Assembly (NCBI GenBank): GCA_934621505.1
Contig: CAKTUU010000040.1
Coordinates: forward strand, 1-18,415
DNA from: an uncultured Clostridia bacterium
Lineage (GTDB): Bacteria > Bacillota > Clostridia > Christensenellales > Aristaeellaceae
Direction: 5' to 3'
DNA: 18,415 bases
A program made the position numbers and the translations under genes. Under the pieces are notes generated by a model. It ran no database searches. It saw nothing but the letters and a program-made list of their open reading frames with translations, and had not been told where the DNA came from. How positions within the stretch are numbered: the stretch's first letter is position 1; every line of letters begins with the position of its first letter. Of this stretch, positions 1-6,872 are shown piece by piece.

Positions 1-65
1 TAGAAACCCAGTAATATCAAGCACTTGCGGCACGTTGGAGGGCAGCGAAGGCGAACACTTTTTTC

Positions 66-112
66 GTCTCCTAAGCGTGGGGTCGGGGGTTCAAATCCCT
101 TCTGGGACGCCA
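66..112 (+). tRNA. Partial tRNA-Arg(CCT), 3' half only
   Basis: The stretch contains an anticodon loop CTCCTAA (68-74, anticodon CCT), a 3' anticodon strand GCGTG, a short variable loop, and a T arm with loop TTCAAAT (90-96) flanked by GGGGG and CCCTT. It ends with the acceptor strand CTGGGAC, discriminator G and an encoded CCA ending at 112. The matching 5' acceptor strand should read about GTCCCAG some 75 bases upstream, followed by a D arm, and neither is found. The nearest similar string (AACCCAG, 5-11) sits too far away and lacks the first two pairs. The 5' anticodon strand matches only for the three bases next to the loop. I read this as a 3' tRNA fragment, the usual footprint of a tyrosine-recombinase element in tRNA-Arg(CCT). 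A chimeric assembly is the alternative. The anticodon call depends on the loop alignment. Confidence 0.6.
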
Positions 113-121
113 GAAAACGCC

Positions 122-159
122 GCTGCAAGCCTTTGTTCAAAAGGGCTTGCAGCTTTTTT
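122..159 (+). terminator. Intrinsic terminator after the tRNA fragment
   Basis: The arm GCTGCAAGCC (122-131) pairs with GGCTTGCAGC (144-153). Further pairs at 132-134 with 141-143 leave a small loop, and six T residues follow (154-159). The roughly 13-bp stem plus U-tract is a textbook rho-independent terminator reading rightward. It would end the transcript of the tRNA or of whatever lies to the left, and protect the convergent gene at 211-1443. Confidence 0.85.
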
Positions 160-167
160 GTACAACG

Positions 168-195
168 AAAAAGCCACGGCTTGCGCAGCCGTGGC
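168..195 (-). terminator. Intrinsic terminator of the DUF3048 gene
   Basis: GCCACGGC (173-180) and GCCGTGGC (188-195) form a perfect 8-bp stem with a 7-base loop. Read on the minus strand the hairpin is followed by five T residues (168-172). It lies 15 bases beyond the stop codon of the minus-strand gene ending at 211, so it is that gene's terminator. With the plus-strand terminator at 122-159 it forms a back-to-back convergent pair. Confidence 0.85.
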
Positions 196-210
196 CTTAA
201 TGGAATACGA

Positions 211-1443
211 TTATTCGGTTACCTCGGTGCTGTAGGTCAGCAGGCTTTCCGGCGGGAAGTGGGCGATAAAGGTCTTGCCGCGGGTCAGAACAATTTCGTT
301 GCCCTGATCGTCCAGGAACACAGTGGGGGAATCCGTAGATTCACGTACCCAGTAGCCGGGAATGTAACGGCCGCCGATAAAGATATCCGCGTTGCCTTTG
401 CCGACGCTCTGCATGACGGGCATGATCTTGGAATTGTTGGTGTATTCATAGGACACGCGCTGAATGATCACGTTGCTGAAGGAAAGCTGCTCGGAATTTT
501 CTTCGCTGCGGTCCTCGGCGGTGGCAAAGGTCATGTAGGGAGCCATGGCCGTAATATTGCCCTTCTTGTCGGTGTTATCCATGTAACGATAGTACAGGTT
601 GTCGTTCGCGTCATATTTGAAGGAAGAAATGTATTTTTTGTGGCCCCAGTCCAGGTTGATCTGATAGGCCTGAGCATAATCGTCGGATACATAGGGGCTC
701 TGGTCCTCAAACAGGAAGGGGTGCGGGGTCGCCACGGTGGTGGCGGGCACAAGGGTGCGGATGCCGGCGGCGTTTACATTGTAGTTGTCCGGAGCCTTTA
801 CGCCCTTGATGCGGTTCTTGTAATCCTGATAGTTGCCGTCCAGCAGGTTAAAGGTTACGCCCTTTTTGCCGGCGCCCAGCTGAGCAAACATGGCGGCAAT
901 ATCGTTTTCTTCCGCGCGGGGACCGCCGGCGTATACGATGCCGCCCTGCCATTCTTCACGCAGCAGCACATGGCCGATACGGGCGGAACGGACGGGACCA
1001 ACGCTGGTGGGTTCGCCATCCACGAAGCTGTCGCTGAGCAGGAAGGTAATACGGGTCTGGCCGGAGCGGTACAAAATGCCTTCGTACACGATGTCCGCAT
1101 ACTGGCCGCCCCAGGGAGCGCGTTCGCCGATACCGGCGGCGCTGACCTTTTTGTTATTCACCTTGGCGGTGCCTTCCGGGTTGGAAATCTGAATCAGCAT
1201 GGGCAGATACAGCGAACTGGTGTCCCAGGGCATGCCGGTGGTGGGGCTTTCGCCGTCAATCACGGGGTTCAGCTCCAGCGCGCCGGTGGCGGGCTGAATG
1301 GCACGGTCCTCGCTATTTTGCAGCACGGTCGCGCCTTCCGTGGAAAGACTGTAATTTGTGTCAGATTTTTTGGAAGCCGCAAAAGCAGGCACGGCCGACA
1401 ACACCAGCACTGCTACCAGCAGAATGGATAGAGCCTTTTTCAC
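211..1443 (-). CDS. Secreted DUF3048 domain protein (YerB-like)
   Basis: The 410-residue protein begins with a Sec signal peptide: MKK, a hydrophobic stretch at about residues 4-19, and the cleavage motif AFA at 20-22. No lipobox cysteine is present, so unlike B. subtilis YerB, which is a lipoprotein, it is probably released or wall-associated. The mature part carries DUF3048 hallmarks: a PTTGMPW segment near residue 67, ADIVYEG (116-122), GPVRSAR (149-155) and YAGGP (171-175). The C-terminal half fits the DUF3048_C domain. The family's biochemical role is not established, although the conserved GPVRSAR region suggests a binding or catalytic pocket. The start is GTG at 1443, chosen because a GAGGAGG ribosome site lies 8 bases upstream and the signal peptide begins exactly there. 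The gene stands alone, divergent from the carboxypeptidase gene, with its own promoter and terminator. Confidence 0.85.
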   Translation of the reverse strand: MKKALSILLVAVLVLSAVPAFAASKKSDTNYSLSTEGATVLQNSEDRAIQPATGALELNPVIDGESPTTGMPWDTSSLYLPMLIQISNPEGTAKVNNKKVSAAGIGERAPWGGQYADIVYEGILYRSGQTRITFLLSDSFVDGEPTSVGPVRSARIGHVLLREEWQGGIVYAGGPRAEENDIAAMFAQLGAGKKGVTFNLLDGNYQDYKNRIKGVKAPDNYNVNAAGIRTLVPATTVATPHPFLFEDQSPYVSDDYAQAYQINLDWGHKKYISSFKYDANDNLYYRYMDNTDKKGNITAMAPYMTFATAEDRSEENSEQLSFSNVIIQRVSYEYTNNSKIMPVMQSVGKGNADIFIGGRYIPGYWVRESTDSPTVFLDDQGNEIVLTRGKTFIAHFPPESLLTYSTEVTE

Positions 1444-1501
1444 AGGGTAAACCTCCTCAAACTCACAGTTCAGGCACGATTCTTAAACGTACCTGTACCC
1501 G

Positions 1502-1531
1502 ATTATATCACCCGTTCCGTTCTACTGTCAA
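1502..1531 (-). promoter_or_regulatory. Sigma-A type promoter for the DUF3048 gene
   Basis: On the minus strand, a consensus -35 TTGACA (1526-1531) is followed by an 18-base spacer and a consensus -10 TATAAT (1502-1507) with an extended TGA just before it. Transcription would start near 1495, giving a 5' leader of about 50 bases before the GTG at 1443. Confidence 0.85.
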
Positions 1532-1603
1532 TCATGCCCAGCGTTCATACTTGTAATAGTTTGACGGGTTTCACGCCGTTTTGGAACAAGTTAGAACCTT
1601 GAC

Positions 1604-1633
1604 TTGTACATTGGCTCGGATTGGTGGTATAAT
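1604..1633 (+). promoter_or_regulatory. Sigma-A type promoter for the rightward gene train
   Basis: A -35-like TTGTAC (1604-1609), an 18-base spacer and a perfect -10 TATAAT (1628-1633) preceded by an extended TGG (1625-1627). A nearby TTGACT (1599-1604) is a better -35 by sequence, but its 23-base spacing is too long. The start would fall near 1640, about 58 bases before the carboxypeptidase start. It is the only convincing promoter upstream of the rightward train until the pyrG promoter. Confidence 0.75.
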
Positions 1634-1697
1634 AAAGTGTTGCCATATGCTTTAAGGCTGTTTTGCCATAAGGTTAAAGGAAAGGGGGAAGGCGCTT

Positions 1698-3173
1698 GTG
1701 ACCACAGGGCGACAGGTTGAACGCTGGTTTTGCCTTGCTTGCGCGGTCGTGCTTTTATTCCTTGCGCCTCTAAGCTGTGCGCTTGGGGAGGAAGTGTATT
1801 TTATCGCCCCCAAGCTGTCCAGCGACGCGGATCCCTACGACCCGGAGCACCCGGAGGAATTGCAGGCGGACCAGCTGTACGCCAAATCCGCTATTTTGAT
1901 TGAGGCCACCACCGGCGAGGCCATTTTTGAAAAGAACGCCGACGATGTCATGTACCCTGCATCCACCACCAAAATTTTGACGGTCCTGCTGGGCATCATG
2001 ATGGGCGATTTGAACCAGACCGTCTATTTGACAGACGCGGATATGCAGGGCATCGGCGAAGGCGACGCCACGATGAACCTGGAAGTGGGCGAAAGCATCA
2101 ATTTTAAGGACCTGCTATACGGCACGTTTATCCGGTCCGCCAATGAAGGCGCCAATCTGATTGCCGAAACCTGCGCCGGAAACATTTCCGCCTTTGTGGA
2201 TATGATGAACCAGGCCGCCGCCATGTACGGCTGCACCAGCACAAATTTCGTCAACCCCAACGGTCTTCATGACGACAACCATTACACCACGGCCCGGGAT
2301 ATGGCCAAAATTGCTCAGGCGGCCATGCAGAATGACACCTTTCGGGATATCGCCAAAAGCTACACCTATTCCCTGCCCAAAAGCAACCTGCACCGGGCGC
2401 GGGTATTGACCCATTCCTCCCGCCGGTTTTTCAATCCCAGTCTGGAGGATAACGAATATTACTACCCCTACGCCATCGGTATCAAAACCGGTTATACCGC
2501 CAGAGCGGGCTACTGTTTTGTAGGTGCCGCGGAGCGGGACGGGGTGGAACTGATTTCCGTTGTATTCTACACCACGGAGACCGGCCGCTGGACGGACACC
2601 AAAAAGCTGATGGAATACGGCTTTTCGCAGTTTGTCAGCGTTACGCCTCAGGAGCTGTACGCGGAAAACCCCATTGTGGTGGAAACCTCCGGCTTCTCCC
2701 TGGACGACGAGGGCTACGGCCGCCTGCAGCTGAACGCGGTGCCCCAGTCCGGCGCGAGAACGGTCAATATCATCACCACCAAGTCGGAAATGGAAACCAT
2801 GGCCCGCAATCTGCGCCAGACGGTGCTGATTGAATACACCCGCGATTTTGTGGCCCCCATTACCCAGGGCGAAACCGTCGGCACCATGACCTATTACCCC
2901 AGCGATGGCGGCAGCGCCGTATCCTACGACCTGGTAGCCTCCCGAAGCGTGGCCCGCCGTGAAAACGCTCCCCTGAGCCTGGAGGAAATAGAGGAACAGG
3001 TCTATTCCGATCCCAACCCGTTCCCGCCGCTTTCGACGGAAATGGTGGTGGTCATCCTTTTGCCGGTGGCGGGCGTATTTGCGGGCCTGAAGCTGCTAGG
3101 CCGTCTGTTCAGGCGCACGGGCCGCCACCGCAAGGGGCGTGTACCCAAGCCGCGTAACCGTTTCTACCGCTGA
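1698..3173 (+). CDS. D-alanyl-D-alanine carboxypeptidase (PBP5/DacF family)
   Basis: The 491-residue penicillin-binding protein trims the terminal D-Ala from peptidoglycan pentapeptides outside the membrane. The three active-site motifs are present in order: SXXK as S89-T-T-K92, SXN as S147-A-N149, and KTG at 263-265. A signal peptide or N-terminal membrane segment spans about residues 11-30. The catalytic domain runs to about residue 315, followed by a PBP5-type C-terminal beta domain. It ends in a membrane helix (about 448-466) and a strongly basic tail, which in this family anchors the enzyme to the membrane. The start is GTG at 1698, behind a purine-rich AGGAAAGGGGGAAGG ribosome site. It opens the rightward train, 19 bases before priA. 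In B. subtilis this slot next to priA holds coaBC, so its position here is different. Assignment to dacA, dacB or dacF is not possible from sequence alone. Confidence 0.93.
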   Translation: MTTGRQVERWFCLACAVVLLFLAPLSCALGEEVYFIAPKLSSDADPYDPEHPEELQADQLYAKSAILIEATTGEAIFEKNADDVMYPASTTKILTVLLGIMMGDLNQTVYLTDADMQGIGEGDATMNLEVGESINFKDLLYGTFIRSANEGANLIAETCAGNISAFVDMMNQAAAMYGCTSTNFVNPNGLHDDNHYTTARDMAKIAQAAMQNDTFRDIAKSYTYSLPKSNLHRARVLTHSSRRFFNPSLEDNEYYYPYAIGIKTGYTARAGYCFVGAAERDGVELISVVFYTTETGRWTDTKKLMEYGFSQFVSVTPQELYAENPIVVETSGFSLDDEGYGRLQLNAVPQSGARTVNIITTKSEMETMARNLRQTVLIEYTRDFVAPITQGETVGTMTYYPSDGGSAVSYDLVASRSVARRENAPLSLEEIEEQVYSDPNPFPPLSTEMVVVILLPVAGVFAGLKLLGRLFRRTGRHRKGRVPKPRNRFYR

Positions 3174-3178
3174 TGCAA

Positions 3179-3187
3179 AAGGAGAGG
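3179..3187 (+). promoter_or_regulatory. Ribosome binding site deciding the priA start
   Basis: AAGGAGAGG lies just ahead of ATG 3193 (8 bases after AAGGAG). It argues for that start rather than an in-frame ATG at 3139 inside the previous gene. Confidence 0.75.
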
Positions 3188-3192
3188 AAAGG

Positions 3193-5430
3193 ATGATTGC
3201 ACAGGTCATCGTGGATGTGGTGCATACCAATGTGGCCCGTCCCTTTTCCTACCTTGTGCCGGATGGAATGCGCCTGTGCGTGGGCTCCCGGGTGCGGGTT
3301 CCCCTGGGAAGGCGGCAGGTGGATGGCTTTGTGGTAGCGCTGGACGGACAGACTGACGTGCCTGCTGAAAAACTGCGGCCCGTGGCCAAGGTGCTGGACC
3401 CCTACCCGGCGCTGCTGCCGGCGCTGCTGGAACTGGCCGATGAAATGGCGCTGGAAGCCCATTGTCCCCTGTCCGAAACGCTGCGCCTGATGCTTCCGGC
3501 TGCCATGCGCACGGGCCGGATTCAGCAAAAGCAGGAATGGTGCGCCCAGCTGATGCCTGGCGTGGACGCGGAAAAACAGGCTCAGAACCAGAAGCGTTCC
3601 CCCAAACGGGCGATGCTGCTGCGGCTTTTGACGGATGGGCAGCCCCATACCCTGACGGACCTGGCGGCGCTGGTAAACGAACCCCGTGAGCCGCTGAAGG
3701 TGCTGGAGCAAAACGGGCTGGTGCGTCTGTTTCAGCGGGAGGTGTTCCGCGCGCCGGACGGCGTGGAGCAGATTACACCCACCCATGCGCCCGCTTTGAC
3801 GGATGAGCAGCGGGAGGCGCTGGATATCATGCTGCCTTCGCTGCGGCTTGGCAAGGGCGCGTTTCTGCTGCATGGCGTTACCGGCAGCGGAAAAACCGAG
3901 GTTTATCTGGAAATGGTACGCCAAACCCTGCTGATGGGCAAGGCCGCCATTATTCTGGTGCCGGAAATCGCGCTGACCCCGCAGATGGTACGCTGGTTCC
4001 GTTCCCGCTTCGGCCCGGAAACCGCCGTGCTGCACAGCCGCCTGACGGACGGGCAGCGCTATGACGAATGGCGGCGCATTCGCCTTGGCCGGGCCCGGGT
4101 GGTGGTGGGAGCCCGCAGCGCCATCTTTGCGCCGGTGGAGCATCTGGGCTTGATCGTCATTGACGAGGAGCATGAGCAAACCTATCTCAGCGACAAGCAC
4201 CCACGCTATGACGCGCGGCGGGTTGCCGTCAGCCGCGCGGGGCGGGAAGGGGCGGTCGTTGTGCTGAGCAGCGCGACCCCCAGCATTTTGTCCTTCGCCA
4301 TGGCCCGCCGCGGCGACTATACCCTGGTGGAAATGCCCAACCGGGTGAACAACAGGCCCCTGCCCCAGGTAACCGTTGTGGATATGCGCAGGGAACTGGA
4401 AAGCGGCAACCGGTCCATTTTCAGCAGATTGCTCATTCAGAAGCTGGGGGAATGCGTGCAAAGCGGGCAGCAGGCCATGCTGTTTTTAAACAGGAGGGGC
4501 TACAACACCTTTGTCAGCTGCCGCAGCTGCGGTTATGTGGTCAAATGTCCCCAGTGCGATTTAAGCATGACGCTGCACCATCTGGAGGATGGAAGCGAGG
4601 AGCTGCGTTGCCACATGTGCGGGGCGGTGGAGCGTCCGCCCGCCGTGTGCCCGGAATGCGGCAGCAAATACATTCGCTATTTTGGCAGCGGCACCCAGCG
4701 GGTGGAGGAGGAAATGCACAAGCTGTTTCCCCAGGTGCAGACGGTGCGTATGGACATCGATACCACCCGCAGCCGGGACGCGCACGCCAAGCTGCTGGGC
4801 CGGTTTGGCAGCGGCGAGGCCCAGGTGCTGATCGGCACCCAGATGATCGCCAAGGGGCTGGATTTTCCCAAGGTGACGCTGGTTGGGGTGGTTGCGGCGG
4901 ATATGACCCTGAATCTGCCGGATTATCGCGCCCCGGAGCGAACCTTTCAGCTGATTACCCAGGTGGCGGGCCGCGCCGGACGGGCGGACCAGCCCGGTCA
5001 GGTGATTGTGCAGACCTACAAGCCGGACAACCCCTGCATTCAGGCCGCGGCCCGGCAAGACTATCTTGCTTTTTTCGAGATGGAATTCAGCCGCAGGCGC
5101 ACAGGGCTGTATCCGCCCTTTACCCTGCTGGCGCGCCTGCTGGTGGAAAGCCCCCGGGAGGCGGACGCCAAAGCTATGACGGAGCAGCTGTACAACACGG
5201 TGCAAACCTACCTGCTGTCCCACCCGGCGCAAAAAAAGCGAACCCTGCTGGTGCGCGCGGACGAAGCGCCGGTAAAGCGCATACGGGGCCAGTTTCGTTA
5301 TCATGTGCTGCTGAAACTGTTCGATCACCCGGATACGGCGCCGCTGGTGGCTCTTTTATCCGAATTAAGCGCGGTCAGCAGCGAAAGCTGCCGCGTATAC
5401 TGCGAGATTAATCCCGCGACGATGATGTAA
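3193..5430 (+). CDS. priA: Primosomal replication restart helicase PriA
   Basis: The 745-residue superfamily 2 helicase recognises abandoned replication forks and reloads the replicative helicase. The N-terminal 3'-DNA-binding domain (about 1-100) starts with a typical VDVVHTNVARPFSYLVP segment. A winged-helix region follows to about residue 200. The helicase core shows Walker A GVTGSGKT (228-235) and the DEEH box (324-327). The zinc-binding insert has eight cysteines at 443, 446, 452, 455, 473, 476, 486 and 489 in four CXXC pairs, the arrangement diagnostic of PriA. Helicase lobe 2 contains GTQMIAKGLDFP and QVAGRAGR. The reading frame extends upstream to 3139, but the ribosome site and family N-terminus support 3193. 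The next gene, def, begins 15 bases downstream, as in B. subtilis. No key residue is missing. Confidence 0.96.
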   Translation: MIAQVIVDVVHTNVARPFSYLVPDGMRLCVGSRVRVPLGRRQVDGFVVALDGQTDVPAEKLRPVAKVLDPYPALLPALLELADEMALEAHCPLSETLRLMLPAAMRTGRIQQKQEWCAQLMPGVDAEKQAQNQKRSPKRAMLLRLLTDGQPHTLTDLAALVNEPREPLKVLEQNGLVRLFQREVFRAPDGVEQITPTHAPALTDEQREALDIMLPSLRLGKGAFLLHGVTGSGKTEVYLEMVRQTLLMGKAAIILVPEIALTPQMVRWFRSRFGPETAVLHSRLTDGQRYDEWRRIRLGRARVVVGARSAIFAPVEHLGLIVIDEEHEQTYLSDKHPRYDARRVAVSRAGREGAVVVLSSATPSILSFAMARRGDYTLVEMPNRVNNRPLPQVTVVDMRRELESGNRSIFSRLLIQKLGECVQSGQQAMLFLNRRGYNTFVSCRSCGYVVKCPQCDLSMTLHHLEDGSEELRCHMCGAVERPPAVCPECGSKYIRYFGSGTQRVEEEMHKLFPQVQTVRMDIDTTRSRDAHAKLLGRFGSGEAQVLIGTQMIAKGLDFPKVTLVGVVAADMTLNLPDYRAPERTFQLITQVAGRAGRADQPGQVIVQTYKPDNPCIQAAARQDYLAFFEMEFSRRRTGLYPPFTLLARLLVESPREADAKAMTEQLYNTVQTYLLSHPAQKKRTLLVRADEAPVKRIRGQFRYHVLLKLFDHPDTAPLVALLSELSAVSSESCRVYCEINPATMM

Positions 5431-5445
5431 AGGAGAAGTGCGTTT

Positions 5446-5940
5446 ATGGCCATTCGTAAAATTGTGGAACTGGGTGATGAAAAGCTGCGCAAGCATGCCA
5501 AACCCGTGGAAAAGTTTGACCTGCGCCTGCGAATTTTACTCAAGGATATGGCGGATACCATGTACAAGGCCAACGGCGTCGGACTGGCCGCGCCGCAGGT
5601 GGGCATTCTGCGCCGCGCCGTGGTGGTGGATGTGGGGGATGAGGAATCCCGGCTGTTTGAACTGGTAAACCCGGAAATTATCGCCTTTGAGGGCGAGCAG
5701 GAGGGACCGGAGGGCTGCCTGAGCATTCCGGGCCGATCCGGTATTGTCAAGCGGCCCAATAAGGTAACGGTCCGCGCCCAGGACAGCCGTGGCAACCCGA
5801 TGGAAATCACTGCCGAGGGCTTTTTGGCCCGGGCTTTCTGCCATGAAATCGACCATTTGGATGGCATTCTGTACATCGATAAAATAGAGCGGGAAATCTT
5901 CCCGGAGGACGAGGAAGCAGAGGAGGAAACCGAGGAATGA
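5446..5940 (+). CDS. def: Peptide deformylase
   Basis: The 164-residue metalloenzyme removes the formyl group from the N-terminal methionine of nascent proteins at the ribosome. All three family motifs are present: GVGLAAPQVG (44-53, Q51), EGCLSIPG (89-96, C91 as metal ligand) and HEIDH (133-137, H133 and H137 as ligands, E134 catalytic). Length and motif spacing are usual for the short Firmicute form. The C-terminus ends in a run of glutamates and aspartates (about 153-164), an acidic tail outside the catalytic fold. AAAGGAG lies about 10 bases before the ATG. The TGA stop overlaps the fmt ATG (ATGA at 5937), so Def, which undoes the formylation, is translationally coupled to Fmt, which supplies it. 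Confidence 0.97.
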   Translation: MAIRKIVELGDEKLRKHAKPVEKFDLRLRILLKDMADTMYKANGVGLAAPQVGILRRAVVVDVGDEESRLFELVNPEIIAFEGEQEGPEGCLSIPGRSGIVKRPNKVTVRAQDSRGNPMEITAEGFLARAFCHEIDHLDGILYIDKIEREIFPEDEEAEEETEE

Positions 5941-6872
5941 GAGTGGTTTTTATGGGCACGCCGGATTTTTCCGTGCCAAGCCTGCAGGCCCTGATCGATC
6001 ATGGCTATCAGGTTGTGGGCGTATTTACCCAGCCGGACCGTCCCAGGGGCCGTGGGGGCAAGGTGCAGATGAGCCCGGTAAAAGAGCTGGCGCTGAAACA
6101 CGAAATTCCTGTTTTTCAGCCTTTGAAAATTCGTAAGGACGGGGTGGAAGACTTGCGGTCTCTGGCCCCGGACGTGTGCGTTACGGCCGCTTTTGGACAG
6201 ATTTTGTCCCAGGAGGTGCTGGACGTGCCGAAAATGGGCACGGTAAACGTCCACGCGTCGCTGTTGCCCAAACATCGCGGCGCGGCTCCCGTGCAATGGG
6301 CGATTTTGCAGGGGGACTCGGTTACCGGCGTTACCACCATGCTGACCGATAAGGGCATCGATACCGGCGATATGCTGCTGAAGGCGGAAACCCCCATCGG
6401 TCCGGAAGATACCGCCGGATCCATGCTGGAAAAATTGAGCCATGTGGGCGCTGATTTGCTGATTGAAACCCTGCAAAAGCTGGAAGCGGGAAATTGCCCG
6501 CGGGAAAAGCAAAATCAGGACGAAAGCACCTATGATCCCATGCTGAATAAGGAAATGGGCCTTTTGCATTTTGAGGAGGAAACACAGCTGTGCCTGAACC
6601 GGGTACGGGCTATGTCTCCCTGGCCTTGCGCCTACGCACCGCTGGCGGAGGGCGTATTGAAGGTGTGGCGGGCCAAGGCCGCCGAAGACCATGGCCGGCC
6701 GGGCGAAATCATTCGCGCCGACAAAAGGAATGGACTGGTTATTGCCACCGGCGACGGCGCTATGGAGCTGTGCGAGGTGCAGGCGCCTAACGCCAAGCGG
6801 ATGGACGCCAGGGCGTTTTTGCTGGGCCATCCGTTGCAGAAAGGAAATTTGCTGAGCGAGGTGCGGGTATGA
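5937..6872 (+). CDS. fmt: Methionyl-tRNA formyltransferase
   Basis: The 311-residue enzyme uses 10-formyltetrahydrofolate to formylate initiator Met-tRNA. The formyl-transferase signature VNVHASLLPKHRGAAPVQWA places the catalytic triad at N104, H106 and D142 (in DKGIDTGD), matching the N/H/D triad of the E. coli enzyme. The folate-binding N-terminal Rossmann domain starts MRVVFMGTPDFSVP. The C-terminal tRNA-binding barrel lies at about 205-311. Length is normal. Its ATG overlaps the def stop, and its own TGA overlaps the rsmB ATG at 6869. A purine-rich GAGGAGG inside the 3' end of def serves as ribosome site. Confidence 0.97.
   Translation: MRVVFMGTPDFSVPSLQALIDHGYQVVGVFTQPDRPRGRGGKVQMSPVKELALKHEIPVFQPLKIRKDGVEDLRSLAPDVCVTAAFGQILSQEVLDVPKMGTVNVHASLLPKHRGAAPVQWAILQGDSVTGVTTMLTDKGIDTGDMLLKAETPIGPEDTAGSMLEKLSHVGADLLIETLQKLEAGNCPREKQNQDESTYDPMLNKEMGLLHFEEETQLCLNRVRAMSPWPCAYAPLAEGVLKVWRAKAAEDHGRPGEIIRADKRNGLVIATGDGAMELCEVQAPNAKRMDARAFLLGHPLQKGNLLSEVRV

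Noticed and set aside
5..112. Complete tRNA with an unusual insert or intron
   Set aside because: AACCCAG at 5-11 could partly pair with the acceptor strand, but the first two pairs fail and no D arm is present. The extra ~30 bases are far too short for a group I intron.
2..235. Plus-strand frame running from the window edge through the tRNA fragment
   Set aside because: Frames left open across tRNA genes are common artefacts. A strong terminator interrupts the DNA and no domain is visible. It might include the end of an element gene, but nothing supports that.
25..1431. Long plus-strand open frame opposite the DUF3048 gene
   Set aside because: It starts inside the tRNA fragment, runs through two terminators and has no ribosome site or recognisable domain. 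The minus-strand gene has a promoter, ribosome site, signal peptide and family motifs.
3109..4461. Long minus-strand open frame opposite priA
   Set aside because: The encoded protein is Gln/His/Gly-rich with no domain resemblance. It mirrors the GC-rich codon pattern of priA, which has every family motif. The same applies to long opposite-strand frames at 5325-6887, 6632-7894, 10507-12042, 12060-12824, 14113-15081 and 17321-18226.
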